Positions 1-9,361 of a stretch of 38,935 nt of DNA are shown piece by piece; within the stretch, counting starts at the first letter, position 1; every line of letters starts with the position of its first letter. Made by a program: the position numbers and the translations under genes. Under the pieces are notes generated by a model. It made no database searches. It was given only the letters and a program-made list of their open reading frames with translations, and was not told the origin of the DNA. The stretch is from Caryophanales bacterium (GTDB lineage: Bacteria > Bacillota_I > Bacilli_A > RFN20 > CAG-288). The stretch spans positions 1 to 38,935 of the forward strand of contig JAJVUU010000010.1 in NCBI GenBank assembly GCA_021621525.1, written 5' to 3'.

Positions 1-37
1 TTTACAAATAATCCTGTGTTTCACAACTTTTGTTTTT

Positions 38-51
38 ATGAAAGATTTCAT
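38..51. promoter_or_regulatory. Inverted repeat upstream of glnN
   Basis: The sequence ATGAAAGATTTCAT is a perfect 6-bp inverted repeat around a 2-base centre, about 120 bases before the glnN start. It is the only clear symmetric element in the 168-base upstream region. It does not fit the Bacillus GlnR/TnrA consensus (TGTNA-N7-TNACA). I could not find a convincing -35/-10 pair here. A regulator-binding role is inference. Confidence 0.25.
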
Positions 52-168
52 GTGTGTTTATGAAAAGATGAAAATTTCTTATTTTCTTTTGGATTCAAAA
101 AGAGTATCTTAATCACAGTTTATTTTCATCACTCTGGCTGAGACGGATAGCAATAAAAGGAGGCCACC

Positions 169-2280
169 ATGCCAAGTCAGTTCGATATTCCAGCAAACTA
201 TGGTGTCGACGTGTTCGATGATGAAGAGATGAGAAGTCACCTTCCCGAGAAGGTCTACAAGGATCTGATGGAGACCATTCACAATGGTTCCGAACTCGAT
301 CCGAGCCTGGCCGACGATGTCGCCCACGGCATGAAGGATTGGGCTATCAGCAAGGGAGCTACCCATTATACCCATTGGTTCCAACCCCTGACAGGTGTCA
401 CTGCCGAAAAGCATGACTCCTTCATTTCCGTTCCGGACAAAAAAGGCAAAGTCATCATGTCCTTCTCCGGCAAGGAGCTCATCAAAGGTGAGCCTGATGC
501 CAGCAGCTTCCCTAACGGCGGACTTCGTGCAACCTTCGAAGCAAGAGGATATACCGCCTGGGACTGCACTTCCCCGGCCTTCGTCATCCATGACGAATAT
601 TCCGATGTCTTATTCATTCCGACCGCTTTCTACTCCTACACGGGAGAAGCCCTTGATTCAAAGACACCTCTTTTAAGAAGTATGGAGTATGTCTCCGAAC
701 AGGCTGTCCGTGTCCTTCGCATCTTCGGTGACAAGGAAACCAAGAGGGTCATTCCGATGGCAGGACCGGAACAGGAATACTTCCTTGTCGACATCGAGCA
801 TTTCGCACAGAGAAAGGACCTGATCTATACCGGAAGGACACTCTTTGGTGCTCCCGCTCCCAAGGGTCAGGAACTCGATGATCATTATTTTGGTCCTATC
901 AGGGAACAGATTGCCGGCTTCATGACCGAGGTCAACCAGGTTCTCTGGAAGCTTGGCATCCCTGCCAAGACCGAACATAACGAAGTCGCTCCTTCCCAGC
1001 ACGAACTTGCCGTCATCTATTCTTCGGCCAATGTCGCTGCTGACCAGAACGCCCTCGTCATGATGATCCTGAAGAAGATTGCCAAGAAGCACGGCTTCAT
1101 CTGCCTGTTTGCCGAAAAGCCGTTTGCCGGCATCAATGGTTCCGGAAAGCATGACAACTGGTCTCTTCAGACGGATACCGGAATCAATCTTCTCAAGCCT
1201 GGCAAAAATCCGCATGAGAATACTCAGTTCCTCGTCTTCCTTGCCGCCGTTGTCAAGGCAGTCGACGAATATGCCGGACTCATGAGAGAATCCGTTGCCA
1301 CCTATACCAACGATTTCCGTCTTGGTGCCAACGAAGCTCCTCCGGCCATCGTCTCCATCTTCCTTGGTGACGAACTTGATGCAGTCGTCGAAAGAATCAT
1401 CCACTCGGATGCACCGACCAAGGCAAGAGCCAAGAGCCTTTTGCAGACAGGAGCCAAGACTCTTCCGGTCCTTCCGAAGGATTCCACCGACAGGAACAGG
1501 ACATCACCTTTTGCCTTCACCGGCAACCGCTTCGAATTCAGAATGGTCGGAAGCAACCAGAACATCGCCGGTCCGAACATCGTCCTTGACACCATCATCG
1601 GCAAGACCCTCAAGGAATTCGCTGATACCGTCGAAAGAAGCGAAGATGCCAACAAGGCCATCGATGACTGGATCCGCACTTCCCTGAAGGAACATGAAAG
1701 AATCATCTTCAACGGAGATGGATATTCCAAAGCATGGGTCGAAGAAGCCAAGAAGAGAGGTCTTTTGAACCTCGCCACTTCCGTCGAAGCAACCGACGTC
1801 CTCAACGAAGAAAAAGTCAAGGACCTCTTTGCCGAATCCGGCGTTCTGACAACAAGTGAGCTGAAATCCAGGGCTGAAATCAAATATGCCAACTATGCCA
1901 GCCAGGTCATGATCGACGCCAAGACCATGTCCCATATGGCAAAGAAGCTCTATATTCCTGCAGTCCACGGATATCTTGCCAAGCTTCTTGACGAAGCCAA
2001 GTCCTTCAAGGAATTAGGCATCAAAGCACCAAAGTCGACTTCCTCAGCCATCGAAAAGATATCGTCGCTTCTTGATGAAGCCCAGTCTGCTTCCGATACG
2101 CTTGACCAGGACATCGCCTCTTTGAAGGCCACCGGAAGAGACAAAGCCGTCTATTGCAGGGATGTCCTCATCCCGGCGATGGCAGACCTCAGGAAACCTA
2201 TCGACGAACTGGAGACCATCGTCGCCAAATCCTCCTGGCCGGTTCCGTCCTATGGCGATCTTCTCTTCCACATCAACTAA
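169..2280 (+). CDS. glnN: Glutamine synthetase type III (GlnN)
   Basis: This cytosolic enzyme condenses ammonia and glutamate to glutamine using ATP, the main route of ammonia assimilation. At 703 residues it matches the roughly 700-730-residue class III family and is far longer than the 440-470-residue GlnA class. The family's glutamate-rich active-site stretch GPEQEYFLVD lies at about residue 200, and the ATP/ammonia-site stretch with KHDNWSLQT lies near residue 325. The N-terminal region and the long C-terminal helical tail are those of GSIII. The start is fixed by a strong AAAGGAGG site at 156-163. A hairpin terminator follows 23 bases after the stop, so it is probably monocistronic. It precedes aspartate ammonia-lyase, which releases ammonia, so nitrogen handling is a shared theme. 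The family call is very secure. Confidence 0.97.
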   Translation: MPSQFDIPANYGVDVFDDEEMRSHLPEKVYKDLMETIHNGSELDPSLADDVAHGMKDWAISKGATHYTHWFQPLTGVTAEKHDSFISVPDKKGKVIMSFSGKELIKGEPDASSFPNGGLRATFEARGYTAWDCTSPAFVIHDEYSDVLFIPTAFYSYTGEALDSKTPLLRSMEYVSEQAVRVLRIFGDKETKRVIPMAGPEQEYFLVDIEHFAQRKDLIYTGRTLFGAPAPKGQELDDHYFGPIREQIAGFMTEVNQVLWKLGIPAKTEHNEVAPSQHELAVIYSSANVAADQNALVMMILKKIAKKHGFICLFAEKPFAGINGSGKHDNWSLQTDTGINLLKPGKNPHENTQFLVFLAAVVKAVDEYAGLMRESVATYTNDFRLGANEAPPAIVSIFLGDELDAVVERIIHSDAPTKARAKSLLQTGAKTLPVLPKDSTDRNRTSPFAFTGNRFEFRMVGSNQNIAGPNIVLDTIIGKTLKEFADTVERSEDANKAIDDWIRTSLKEHERIIFNGDGYSKAWVEEAKKRGLLNLATSVEATDVLNEEKVKDLFAESGVLTTSELKSRAEIKYANYASQVMIDAKTMSHMAKKLYIPAVHGYLAKLLDEAKSFKELGIKAPKSTSSAIEKISSLLDEAQSASDTLDQDIASLKATGRDKAVYCRDVLIPAMADLRKPIDELETIVAKSSWPVPSYGDLLFHIN

Positions 2281-2302
2281 AAACAATTTTTCAGACTGCT
2301 TC

Positions 2303-2328
2303 AAGGGCATAGTTTTTATGCCCTTTTC
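2303..2328 (+). terminator. Intrinsic terminator after glnN
   Basis: A 9-bp stem (AAGGGCATA pairing with TATGCCCTT) with a short T-rich loop is followed by a short T-rich run. It sits between glnN and aspA, and its end is only about 20 bases before the aspA start. It may therefore also set the level of readthrough into aspA. Confidence 0.75.
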
Positions 2329-2346
2329 TCATAGGAAAATATCATC

Positions 2347-3738
2347 ATGAACACTAGAATCGAATCTGACTCCATCGGAAGCATGCCCGTCGATGAAAAC
2401 ACCTATTATGGTGTACAGTCATTGAGGGCAAAGGAGAACTTTCCCATCACCGGCCATCTTCTCTCTCATGAGTTCATCGTCAACCTTGCCTTAATCAAGG
2501 AAGCATGTGCCATCACCAACCAGGAAGCCGGCCTGCTTGAAAAGGATAAGGCAGAGAGCATCATCAAGGCCTGCAAGGAAGTCGAAAAAGGCCTGTTTGA
2601 CAATCAGTTCATCACGGATGAAATCCAGGGCGGTGCCGGAACCAGCATGAACATGAACATGAACGAGGTCATCGCCAACAGGGCTAATGAAATTCTCGGC
2701 GGAAAGCTAGGCACCTATGACATAATTCATCCAAACGACCATGTCAACATGGCCCAGTCTACCAACGATGTCATACCTACGGCTGGAAAGATGACCGTCC
2801 TAAGCCTTCTTACACCCTTGTTTGACCAGCTTTCTTCTCTGGAGAAGGTCCTATTGAAGAAAAAGGAAGAATTCCGCAATATCCTGAAGATGGGCAGGAC
2901 TCAGCTTCAGGATGCCGTTCCGATGACACTTGGAAACACCTTCGAAAGCTATGCCTCCATGATTCAGAGATGTCTTGAAAGACTTAAGGAAGCATCCTTG
3001 GAAATGAAGAGCGTCAATCTTGGAGGAACAGCCATCGGAAGCAGGATCAACGCTTCCGGATATTACGAAGACCATGTCGTAAAGACACTATCTGACCTCT
3101 TTGGCGAAAAGCTTCATCAAGCCAAAGACCTCTTTGACAGCACCGAGAACCTGGATTCCTTTGTCGAGATATCCGGTTCTTTGAAAGCCTTTGCCGTATC
3201 CCTGTCCAAGATGTGCAACGACTTAAGGCTTCTTTCTTCCGGCCCGAGATGCGGACTTAACGAAATCAACCTTCCGGCAAGGCAGAATGGTTCATCCATC
3301 ATGCCAGGAAAGGTGAATCCAGTCATCCCGGAAGTCGTTTCCCAGGTATGTTTCCTTGTCATCGGGCATGACATGACGATCGCCCTTGCCTGTGAGGCAG
3401 GACAGATGGAGCTCAATGCCTTCGAACCGGTCATCTTCAGCCAGCTCTTTGAATCCATCCGTTCCATGACAAATGCCATCCATACCCTGAACATCCACTG
3501 CATCGAAGGAATCACGGCCAACAAGGATCATTGCCTTGACTTGGAAAAGAACAGCCTTGGCATCGTCACTGCCCTTGCCCCCTATATCGGATATAAGAAA
3601 TCAGCCGAGATTGCCAAGAAGGCACTTCGTGAAAACAAGGAGATTGAGGATGTCGTCCTGGAAGAAGGCATCATGAACAGACAACAGGTCGAAGCTATCT
3701 TCAGCAAGGCCATCGAAGAATGTGAGAAGGAAAACTGA
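2347..3738 (+). CDS. aspA: Aspartate ammonia-lyase
   Basis: Aspartase reversibly deaminates L-aspartate to fumarate and ammonia. The 463-residue length is typical of the fumarase/aspartase superfamily. The superfamily signature GSSIMPGKVNP is present at about residue 317, forming the mobile active-site loop that carries the catalytic serine. The STNDVIPTA segment and the N-terminal region favour aspartase over class II fumarase, though fumarase cannot be excluded from motifs alone. A modest AGGAAAA site lies at 2333-2339. The gene follows the glnN terminator closely and has no obvious promoter of its own, so it may depend on readthrough or on a promoter inside the end of glnN. No clear terminator follows it. 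A TATCCTTT/AAAGGATA inverted repeat at 3832-3848 lacks a T tract. Confidence 0.93.
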   Translation: MNTRIESDSIGSMPVDENTYYGVQSLRAKENFPITGHLLSHEFIVNLALIKEACAITNQEAGLLEKDKAESIIKACKEVEKGLFDNQFITDEIQGGAGTSMNMNMNEVIANRANEILGGKLGTYDIIHPNDHVNMAQSTNDVIPTAGKMTVLSLLTPLFDQLSSLEKVLLKKKEEFRNILKMGRTQLQDAVPMTLGNTFESYASMIQRCLERLKEASLEMKSVNLGGTAIGSRINASGYYEDHVVKTLSDLFGEKLHQAKDLFDSTENLDSFVEISGSLKAFAVSLSKMCNDLRLLSSGPRCGLNEINLPARQNGSSIMPGKVNPVIPEVVSQVCFLVIGHDMTIALACEAGQMELNAFEPVIFSQLFESIRSMTNAIHTLNIHCIEGITANKDHCLDLEKNSLGIVTALAPYIGYKKSAEIAKKALRENKEIEDVVLEEGIMNRQQVEAIFSKAIEECEKEN

Positions 3739-3898
3739 AGGAAGCAACATCATCCAGGAGCAAAGCAATTCCAGACATGAGATTCAGGTCTTTTGATTCT
3801 GATATCTCCCATCTAAGAAACAGTCTTCTCATATCCTTTCAAAGGATAAGATTCTCCGTTGTCAGGAAAATCTATCCATATCATCGTTTTCAAGGCTA

Positions 3899-3926
3899 TT
3901 GAATCGAAAATGTAGGATAGTATAAT
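3899..3926 (+). promoter_or_regulatory. Promoter of the TM2 protein gene
   Basis: TTGAAT (3899-3904), a 16-base spacer and a perfect TATAAT (3921-3926) form a good housekeeping-sigma promoter. It lies about 37 bases ahead of the TM2-domain gene, inside the 224-base gap after aspA. Confidence 0.75.
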
Positions 3927-3962
3927 AAAACAAACCAAAATCAAAAAAGGAGGTACATATTT

Positions 3963-4316
3963 ATGTATTGTCAGAATTGTGGAAGAGAAATCAAGGAAAG
4001 CGATAAATTCTGTCCGTATTGCGGTGCCGAGAACAAGTCCCAAAATAGCAGCTATACCACGACTTCAACAACCTATACAGCCGCCAGAAATGATGATTCC
4101 GTAAGTTCATTGAGCCGTCTTGTAGCCTTTCTTCTCTGTCTTTTTCTCGGAGGATTCGGTGCACACCGCTTCTATGCCGGAAAGATAGGCACTGGTCTTC
4201 TTTGGCTTTTCACCTGTGGATGCTTCGGTATCGGATCGCTTGTCGACCTCATCCTGATTGCCTGTGGATCATTTACAGATAGCAACGGGAAGACCATCGC
4301 CAATTGGAACGAGTAA
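3963..4316 (+). CDS. Zinc-ribbon and TM2-domain membrane protein
   Basis: This 117-residue protein has two parts. The N-terminus is a zinc ribbon with cysteines at 3, 6, 17 and 20 (YCQNCG and FCPYCG). After a Ser/Thr-rich linker comes a TM2 domain from about residue 45: two membrane helices joined by a tight turn, with the family's GGFGAHRFYAGK motif, and a C-terminus ending in an Asn-Trp motif. TM2 proteins are widespread and mostly of unknown function. The zinc ribbon probably faces the cytoplasm and binds a metal or partner. The start is supported by AAAGGAGG at about 3946-3953. It has its own promoter and is followed by a hairpin terminator at 4416. Confidence 0.9.
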   Translation: MYCQNCGREIKESDKFCPYCGAENKSQNSSYTTTSTTYTAARNDDSVSSLSRLVAFLLCLFLGGFGAHRFYAGKIGTGLLWLFTCGCFGIGSLVDLILIACGSFTDSNGKTIANWNE

Positions 4317-4415
4317 TATAAGCGCTTTTTACTTTCTTTTGTTCTCTTTGTTTCTCCTTCATTTACATCGCATTTCAATCATCTTTTTCATCATCTTCAA
4401 CAATCGTTTGTTTTT

Positions 4416-4444
4416 GCAGCCTGCTTGTCAGGTTGCTTTTTTTA
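4416..4444 (+). terminator. Intrinsic terminator after the TM2 gene
   Basis: GCAGCCTG pairs with CAGGTTGC (one G-U pair) across a CTTGT loop, followed by seven T residues. It is about 100 bases beyond the TM2 stop codon. The stretch between 4317 and 4415 holds nothing else I can support. Confidence 0.75.
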
Positions 4445-4543
4445 AATCAAATAGAAATCAAAAGCGTTCGATGCTATCATCATTTCATAGGACCCAAACG
4501 AAAGGAATCCATATTCGTATGAAATGGATAAAAGAACCGGTAT

Positions 4544-4705
4544 ATGACTGATAGAAACATCAATACAAAAAAATATTTTCTTCTATATGTCTCGATAAGT
4601 CTCAGTTTCGTCTTCTCTCTTCTTGCCGGACTCTATATTTATTATGATGGAGCCTATTTCCTTTTTGACAGCCCTCTCTTTACCCTTCGTTCCACGCTCC
4701 TATGA
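4544..4705 (+). CDS. Small membrane protein, 53 residues
   Basis: This short ORF begins ATG at 4544 and encodes 53 residues with one hydrophobic helix at about residues 12-34, rich in Leu, Ser, Val and aromatic residues. A polar stretch containing YYDG and DSPLF follows. Codon choice (GTC, GCC, GGA, CTT, TTC) looks like that of real genes in this window. It lacks a clear ribosome binding site. A 10-codon ORF at 4519-4551 overlaps its start and has an AAAGGAA about 11 bases upstream, so translation could be coupled. It overlaps the next ORF by the ATGA arrangement. I do not recognise the protein. It could also be the first half of one two-helix protein read by frameshifting or broken by a mutation. 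Confidence 0.45.
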   Translation: MTDRNINTKKYFLLYVSISLSFVFSLLAGLYIYYDGAYFLFDSPLFTLRSTLL

Positions 4706-4833
4706 CACTTCTTCTTGAAATCGTCTTGCCTCTTTCCATCCTCATGTCATGCATATTGGCTTCCACATGGTATCCTATCTTCAAAGCCATGTTGGACAGA
4801 AAAAGAAACGCAAAAGCCATATCAAAGGACTGA
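4702..4833 (+). CDS. Small membrane protein, 43 residues, overlapping the previous ORF
   Basis: This 43-residue ORF starts inside the stop codon of the preceding one (ATGA overlap) and has no Shine-Dalgarno sequence, so expression would need translational coupling. It has one hydrophobic helix at about residues 3-29, including LPLSILMSCILAS, then a basic tail (DRKRNAK). The positive-inside rule predicts a cytoplasmic C-terminus. A strong terminator begins six bases after the stop. Joined to the previous ORF it would make a roughly 90-residue two-helix protein. I do not recognise a family. Confidence 0.42.
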   Translation: MTLLLEIVLPLSILMSCILASTWYPIFKAMLDRKRNAKAISKD

Positions 4834-4838
4834 CTTCA

Positions 4839-4884
4839 AAAACCACCTTCTTTCCAAGCAAGGAGAGAAGGTGGTTTTCTTTTG
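4839..4884. terminator. Bidirectional terminator between the small ORFs and polC
   Basis: A perfect 13-bp stem, AAAACCACCTTCT with AGAAGGTGGTTTT, is flanked by T-rich sequence on the plus side and A-rich sequence (T-rich on the minus strand) on the other. It separates convergent transcription units: the small ORFs on plus and polC on minus. Confidence 0.9.
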
Positions 4885-4892
4885 ATGCAATG

Positions 4893-7800
4893 TCAGAACA
4901 ACGTCATCTGTTCGTCTTCCGGAAGGTCGCCTAGGGCATTCAAAGCTCTTAAGGCATCAATCATCTTATCACCGACATGACCTCTTTCCTTGAGGTCTTC
5001 AATCGATGTGAACGGGTGTTCGTCTCTTGCCTTGACTATAGCAAGTGCAACCGATTCACCCAAGTTGGAAACACAGGTAAGTGATGGAATGACCTGATTT
5101 TTAGCTCTGTCGATAGTGAATCTCGTTGCTTCGGAACGATTGACGTCCAAAGGAGCAAAGCTCATACCCCTGTCATACATCTCAATCGTCTGCTCATAGG
5201 CATTGATGGTGGCAAGTTCCGTATTGGAGACCGGTTCCCTGTGGGCATGCCTGGTCAGGATATCCTCTCTCTTCTTCATGCATGGGTTGATGCCCTTCAT
5301 CATCGTCTTGATGTCATAGGCATCACAACGCAAGGTGAAGTACGTCGCATAATAGGCAAGAGGTTCATGGACCTTGAACCATGCGCAACGGATACAGTTG
5401 CTGACATAGGCGACGGCATGTCCCTTCGGGAACATGTAGGCAATCTTATGGCAGGATTCGATGTACCATTCCGGAACATTGTGTTCCTTCATGATCTGGT
5501 CGTATTTTGCCTTGAGGTCATCATCACCCGGTTTTCCAAAACGACCTTTTCTGGTGAACTCCATGATTTTGAAGGCATCTCCGTTTTCGACACCATATTT
5601 GTCATGAAGGACGGTCATGATGTCGTCACGGCAGGCGATGACGTCTCCCAAAGTGAAGCCCTGCTTCGTGATGAGGTCTTCGGCATTTCCGGCAAAGACG
5701 TTGGTACCATGGGACAGACCGGAGATTCTTACAAGGTCGGAGAAGGAACGAGGCTTGGTTTCAATCAGGACTCGACGGCCGTTTTCGGTACCGAATTCAG
5801 GAAGGCCCAAGGCTCCGGTCTCCTGCTGAAGCACATTGTTCTTCAGATGGAGAGCTTCCGTCGACCAGAAGAGGGAGTGAGCCTCCGGGTCGGAAATCGG
5901 AATCTTTTCCTTCATATCCATGAAGCTGAAGCCACATAGGTCGCACTGCATCCTGACGGCGACAGGGTCGACATGACCAAGCATATCAAACTTCAAGACG
6001 TTGTCGTGGATGGCGTGGAAGTCGTAATGGGTCGTCTCCCACTTGGAATCCGGATCATCGGCAGGATACTGGACCGGCGTGAAGTCGTAGGCCTCCATGC
6101 CGTTAGGAATGACGATGACACCACCCGGATGCTGACCGGTGGAACGCTTGACATCGACGCAGCCGGCGGCCACCCTGTCGATTTCAGCATCCCTGACTTT
6201 CGAGGTATCGATGCCAAGAGATTCATAATAGCCTAAGACATAACCTCTGGCCTGTTTTTCCTGAGTCGTCTGAATCGTACCTGCCTTGTAGCAGTGGTTT
6301 CCGGAAGCATTCAGGACTTCCTGCATATGAAGATGGGCTGTCGCCTGGAAATCAGACGGGAAGTTCAGATCGATATCCGGAACCTTCTCGGCATGGAAAC
6401 CTAGGAAGGTGGCAAAAGGAATGTTCTGGCCATCTCCGATCATGTCATGTCCGCAATCCGGGCACTTCATGGGAGGAAGATCGAAGCCGGAATCATATTT
6501 CGAGATATCTGCCCAGATCAGCTTCTTGCAGTGTGGACACCTCCAGTGGGGTGGTAGCGGATTGACCTCGGTGATGCCGGACATCGTGGCAACCAGGGAG
6601 GAACCGACAGAGCCACGGGATCCGATCAGATAGCCTTTGGAGTTGGACCAGCGGACGATGTCCGAAGAAAGCCAATAGATGACACCATATCCGTTGGTGA
6701 TGATACCGTTGAGTTCCGTCTCAAGTCTGTCGGCAATCTCCTTGGGAAGAGGATCCCCATAGAGTTCCTTGGCCGTCTTATAGGTCAGGTCGGTCAGCTT
6801 CTCATCAGCACCGGGAATGAACGGAGGATAAAGCTTATCCTTGGTAGGCTTGATGTTGTCATCGATCATGTCAGCAATCTTGTTGGTGTTGTCGATGATG
6901 ATTTCTTCTTCCAAGGCCTTGTCCTTGAGGAAGGAGAAGCAAGCCATCATCTCATCCGTCGTCCTGAAATGCTGGTCCGGATTGGGAAGTGGATTCTTAT
7001 ACCATGCCTGCTTCTTTTCTTCTGAAGCAGAGTCATACGGAGCCAGGTTCAAAGGATGCCTGGCACCCTGGATTCCCTTGGATGCGATATAGACATCCCG
7101 ATAGAGTTTGTCTTCCGGATCCAGGTAGTGGCAGTCACCGGTAGCACAGACAATCTTCCCGGCATCCTTTGCGACCTTGATGAGGTCGGAAGTGATCTTT
7201 TCGACCTCTTCCATGGAACCAAGCTGGCCCTTGTGGATTTCAAAGATATGGTTTGCCGGAGGCTGGACTTCGATAAAGTCATAGAAGTCGAGCTTTTTGC
7301 GAAGGTTTGCCTCACCCTTTGTCGTAGCAGCCTCCCAGACTTCGCCGTTGAGACAGGCAGAACCGACAAGAAGGTTCTTCCTGTTCTCCGATAACAGACT
7401 TCTTGGCGTGATCGGAGTACCGTTTTTGGAGAGGTAGGTGGTGTTGGAAAGGGATATGACCCTATATAGATCCTTTAACCCATCCATGTTCTTCACATAG
7501 ACCGTCGCATGATAGGGATGAAGTCCCAACATCATTTCCTTGCTGACGGGAAGGTTCTGCAGATCACAGTGCCGGATATCCGGGAAACGGTCGTTGAGCT
7601 GGGATAGCATGGCATCGAAAATCTGTGCCAGATGTCCGGCATCATAGTTTGCCCTGTGGGCACCAGTAGCATCGAATTCGACGAAGAGCCTTCTTGCAAG
7701 AGCCTCTTCCCTGTGGCTTCTCATGTCCGGGAAAAGATATCGAGCCAAAGGAAGAGTATCGATGACAGGATTCTGGATCGTCGGCATCCCGTTGTTCTTC

Positions 7801-9248
7801 AAGGCCTCATTGATGAAGTCAAAGTCGAAGGCTGCATTATGTGCTACCAGAATGGAATCTCCGAAGAATTCCAGAATGTCCTGCAAAGCCTTCTTGATAG
7901 GCTTTCCGCGGTCGACATCCTCCTGACGGATATGGGAGACTTCGATGGCGAATTTCGACAGCTTATGTCCGTCGGGATTGATAAAGAAGTCGATTTCATC
8001 GATGATCTGACCTGTCGAAGACATCTTGACGGCACCGAATTCGATGAGCCTGTCATATCGACAGGAAAGGCCGGTCGTTTCGGTATCGAAGACGACATAG
8101 GATTCCTTGGACAGGATCTTGTCGCATGGATTATAGATATAGGTCAATTTATCATCGACCATGTAGAGTTCAGATCCATAGATGATCTTGACGCCTGTTG
8201 CCTTGGCTGCCTTCTGGGCTTCCGGGAAGGACTGGACGTTTCCGTGGTCGGTGATGGCCAGAGCCTTATGTCCGAATCTTTTACATGCCTTGGCATAGTC
8301 TGTGACGGAGGCAAGTCCGTCAAAGGCAGACATCTTGGTATGGGCGTGCAATTCGACACGCTTCCTTTCATAGGTATCTTCCCTGAGAGGATCCGGGGGG
8401 AGGATTTCGATTTCATCGATGTTGATGATGGGGATGTCATGGGCGTAGTGGTCGATACCCGGTTTTCCCTTGACACGGATCTTCGTTCCGACCTTGTATT
8501 TGGCAATCTCGTCCTTGGTCATCTTCTTGCCTTCGAAAAGGTTCGATGTGATGGAATCACTGCCATCGGAATATTCGATCGGTTGGATGATGGTGTTCTT
8601 CCTCGTGACTTTCGGTTCCCCGAGCTTGAAGATCTTGGCTTCGACGATGACCATCCTGAACTGTTCGACATCCTTGAGCTTGCATGGCTGATAATGCGTC
8701 TGGATTTCTTCCAGCTTCTTCATCCTCTGATAGGCGTTCTCGCTTCTCTTCTGATATTCCTCATCTCTCTGTCTGGTGAAGTCATCGCTGAAATAGACCT
8801 TTTCCTGAATCAGGATACGATAGGAGGAAGTGATGCTGTCTAGGAAATCACGAAGCTTCTTCGTTTCATCGCTGATCTGGGCTGCACCATCGGCAGATTG
8901 GTAATAGAACAATATCTTCTTCTCTTCTTCAAAGAAGGTATAGTCATCCAACATCGTACAATTCTGCTTTTCCTTGAATTCCTCCAAGAAGGACGTCAGA
9001 TCGGATACCGTCTCCTTCTGGTAGGAAAAAGACAGCTTGATTCCGAATCCGCCTTTTGAAATAAAGGAGGATATGGTATCGAAGAAAGATTGATAGGCAT
9101 CATAGGAAAGATAGTGATTCAGATGAATCACGGCAATGATCCTATTGTTTTCCTTGTCGTTGTCCAGCTTTGCAAAAAAGCCGTCCTCGAAGTTCTTCAG
9201 GTCCTGATATCCTATTTTTGTAAGAAAGCGTCTGAGTAAATCATCCAT
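4893..9248 (-). CDS. polC: DNA polymerase III alpha subunit, PolC type
   Basis: This is the main replicative polymerase of low-GC Gram-positives, with built-in proofreading. The 1451-residue chain has the PolC domain order. It begins with an N-terminal domain and an OB fold to about residue 290, then a PHP domain starting at HAHT (300-303). A DnaQ-like 3'-5' exonuclease inserted in the PHP domain runs from about 384 to 550, with DTE at 388-390, the HNAAFD motif and a late HRANYDA motif. The polymerase core contains a zinc-binding CPHC...CPDC pair and the PDIDLNF catalytic aspartate motif. The extreme C-terminus QMTLF fits a sliding-clamp-binding peptide. The start has GAGGTAAAGG upstream and a good promoter. 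In B. subtilis proS precedes polC; here rseP does, behind a terminator. Confidence 0.97.
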   Translation of the reverse strand: MDDLLRRFLTKIGYQDLKNFEDGFFAKLDNDKENNRIIAVIHLNHYLSYDAYQSFFDTISSFISKGGFGIKLSFSYQKETVSDLTSFLEEFKEKQNCTMLDDYTFFEEEKKILFYYQSADGAAQISDETKKLRDFLDSITSSYRILIQEKVYFSDDFTRQRDEEYQKRSENAYQRMKKLEEIQTHYQPCKLKDVEQFRMVIVEAKIFKLGEPKVTRKNTIIQPIEYSDGSDSITSNLFEGKKMTKDEIAKYKVGTKIRVKGKPGIDHYAHDIPIINIDEIEILPPDPLREDTYERKRVELHAHTKMSAFDGLASVTDYAKACKRFGHKALAITDHGNVQSFPEAQKAAKATGVKIIYGSELYMVDDKLTYIYNPCDKILSKESYVVFDTETTGLSCRYDRLIEFGAVKMSSTGQIIDEIDFFINPDGHKLSKFAIEVSHIRQEDVDRGKPIKKALQDILEFFGDSILVAHNAAFDFDFINEALKNNGMPTIQNPVIDTLPLARYLFPDMRSHREEALARRLFVEFDATGAHRANYDAGHLAQIFDAMLSQLNDRFPDIRHCDLQNLPVSKEMMLGLHPYHATVYVKNMDGLKDLYRVISLSNTTYLSKNGTPITPRSLLSENRKNLLVGSACLNGEVWEAATTKGEANLRKKLDFYDFIEVQPPANHIFEIHKGQLGSMEEVEKITSDLIKVAKDAGKIVCATGDCHYLDPEDKLYRDVYIASKGIQGARHPLNLAPYDSASEEKKQAWYKNPLPNPDQHFRTTDEMMACFSFLKDKALEEEIIIDNTNKIADMIDDNIKPTKDKLYPPFIPGADEKLTDLTYKTAKELYGDPLPKEIADRLETELNGIITNGYGVIYWLSSDIVRWSNSKGYLIGSRGSVGSSLVATMSGITEVNPLPPHWRCPHCKKLIWADISKYDSGFDLPPMKCPDCGHDMIGDGQNIPFATFLGFHAEKVPDIDLNFPSDFQATAHLHMQEVLNASGNHCYKAGTIQTTQEKQARGYVLGYYESLGIDTSKVRDAEIDRVAAGCVDVKRSTGQHPGGVIVIPNGMEAYDFTPVQYPADDPDSKWETTHYDFHAIHDNVLKFDMLGHVDPVAVRMQCDLCGFSFMDMKEKIPISDPEAHSLFWSTEALHLKNNVLQQETGALGLPEFGTENGRRVLIETKPRSFSDLVRISGLSHGTNVFAGNAEDLITKQGFTLGDVIACRDDIMTVLHDKYGVENGDAFKIMEFTRKGRFGKPGDDDLKAKYDQIMKEHNVPEWYIESCHKIAYMFPKGHAVAYVSNCIRCAWFKVHEPLAYYATYFTLRCDAYDIKTMMKGINPCMKKREDILTRHAHREPVSNTELATINAYEQTIEMYDRGMSFAPLDVNRSEATRFTIDRAKNQVIPSLTCVSNLGESVALAIVKARDEHPFTSIEDLKERGHVGDKMIDALRALNALGDLPEDEQMTLF

Positions 9249-9268
9249 AGCCTTTACCTCGAACCATT

Positions 9269-9297
9269 ATTCTAAGTTTGAAAACATGTTTCCACAA
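9269..9297 (-). promoter_or_regulatory. polC promoter
   Basis: Read on the minus strand: TTGTGG (9292-9297), 17 bases, TAGAAT (9269-9274), about 20 bases before the polC ATG. Together with the upstream rseP terminator it makes polC an independent transcription unit. Confidence 0.65.
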
Positions 9298-9329
9298 GGG
9301 GAAAATCCAGCAGCATGAACCAAACCCAC

Positions 9330-9354
9330 AAAAGGCACCCTTCACAGGTGCCTA
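9330..9354 (-). terminator. Terminator after rseP
   Basis: On the minus strand AGGCACC pairs with GGTGCCT, followed by TTTTG. It begins about 8 bases past the rseP stop and ends the long rpsB-rseP block. Its stem resembles that of the tsf terminator at 15222. Confidence 0.8.
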
Positions 9355-9361
9355 TACGTCA

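Noticed and set aside
3813..4043. 76-residue minus-strand ORF upstream of the TM2 gene
   Set aside because: It overlaps the TM2 promoter and start, has no ribosome site and no family resemblance.
7632..8843. 403-residue ORF on the plus strand inside polC
   Set aside because: It is antisense to a fully supported polC, has no ribosome site or recognisable motif, and arises from codon bias in the real gene.
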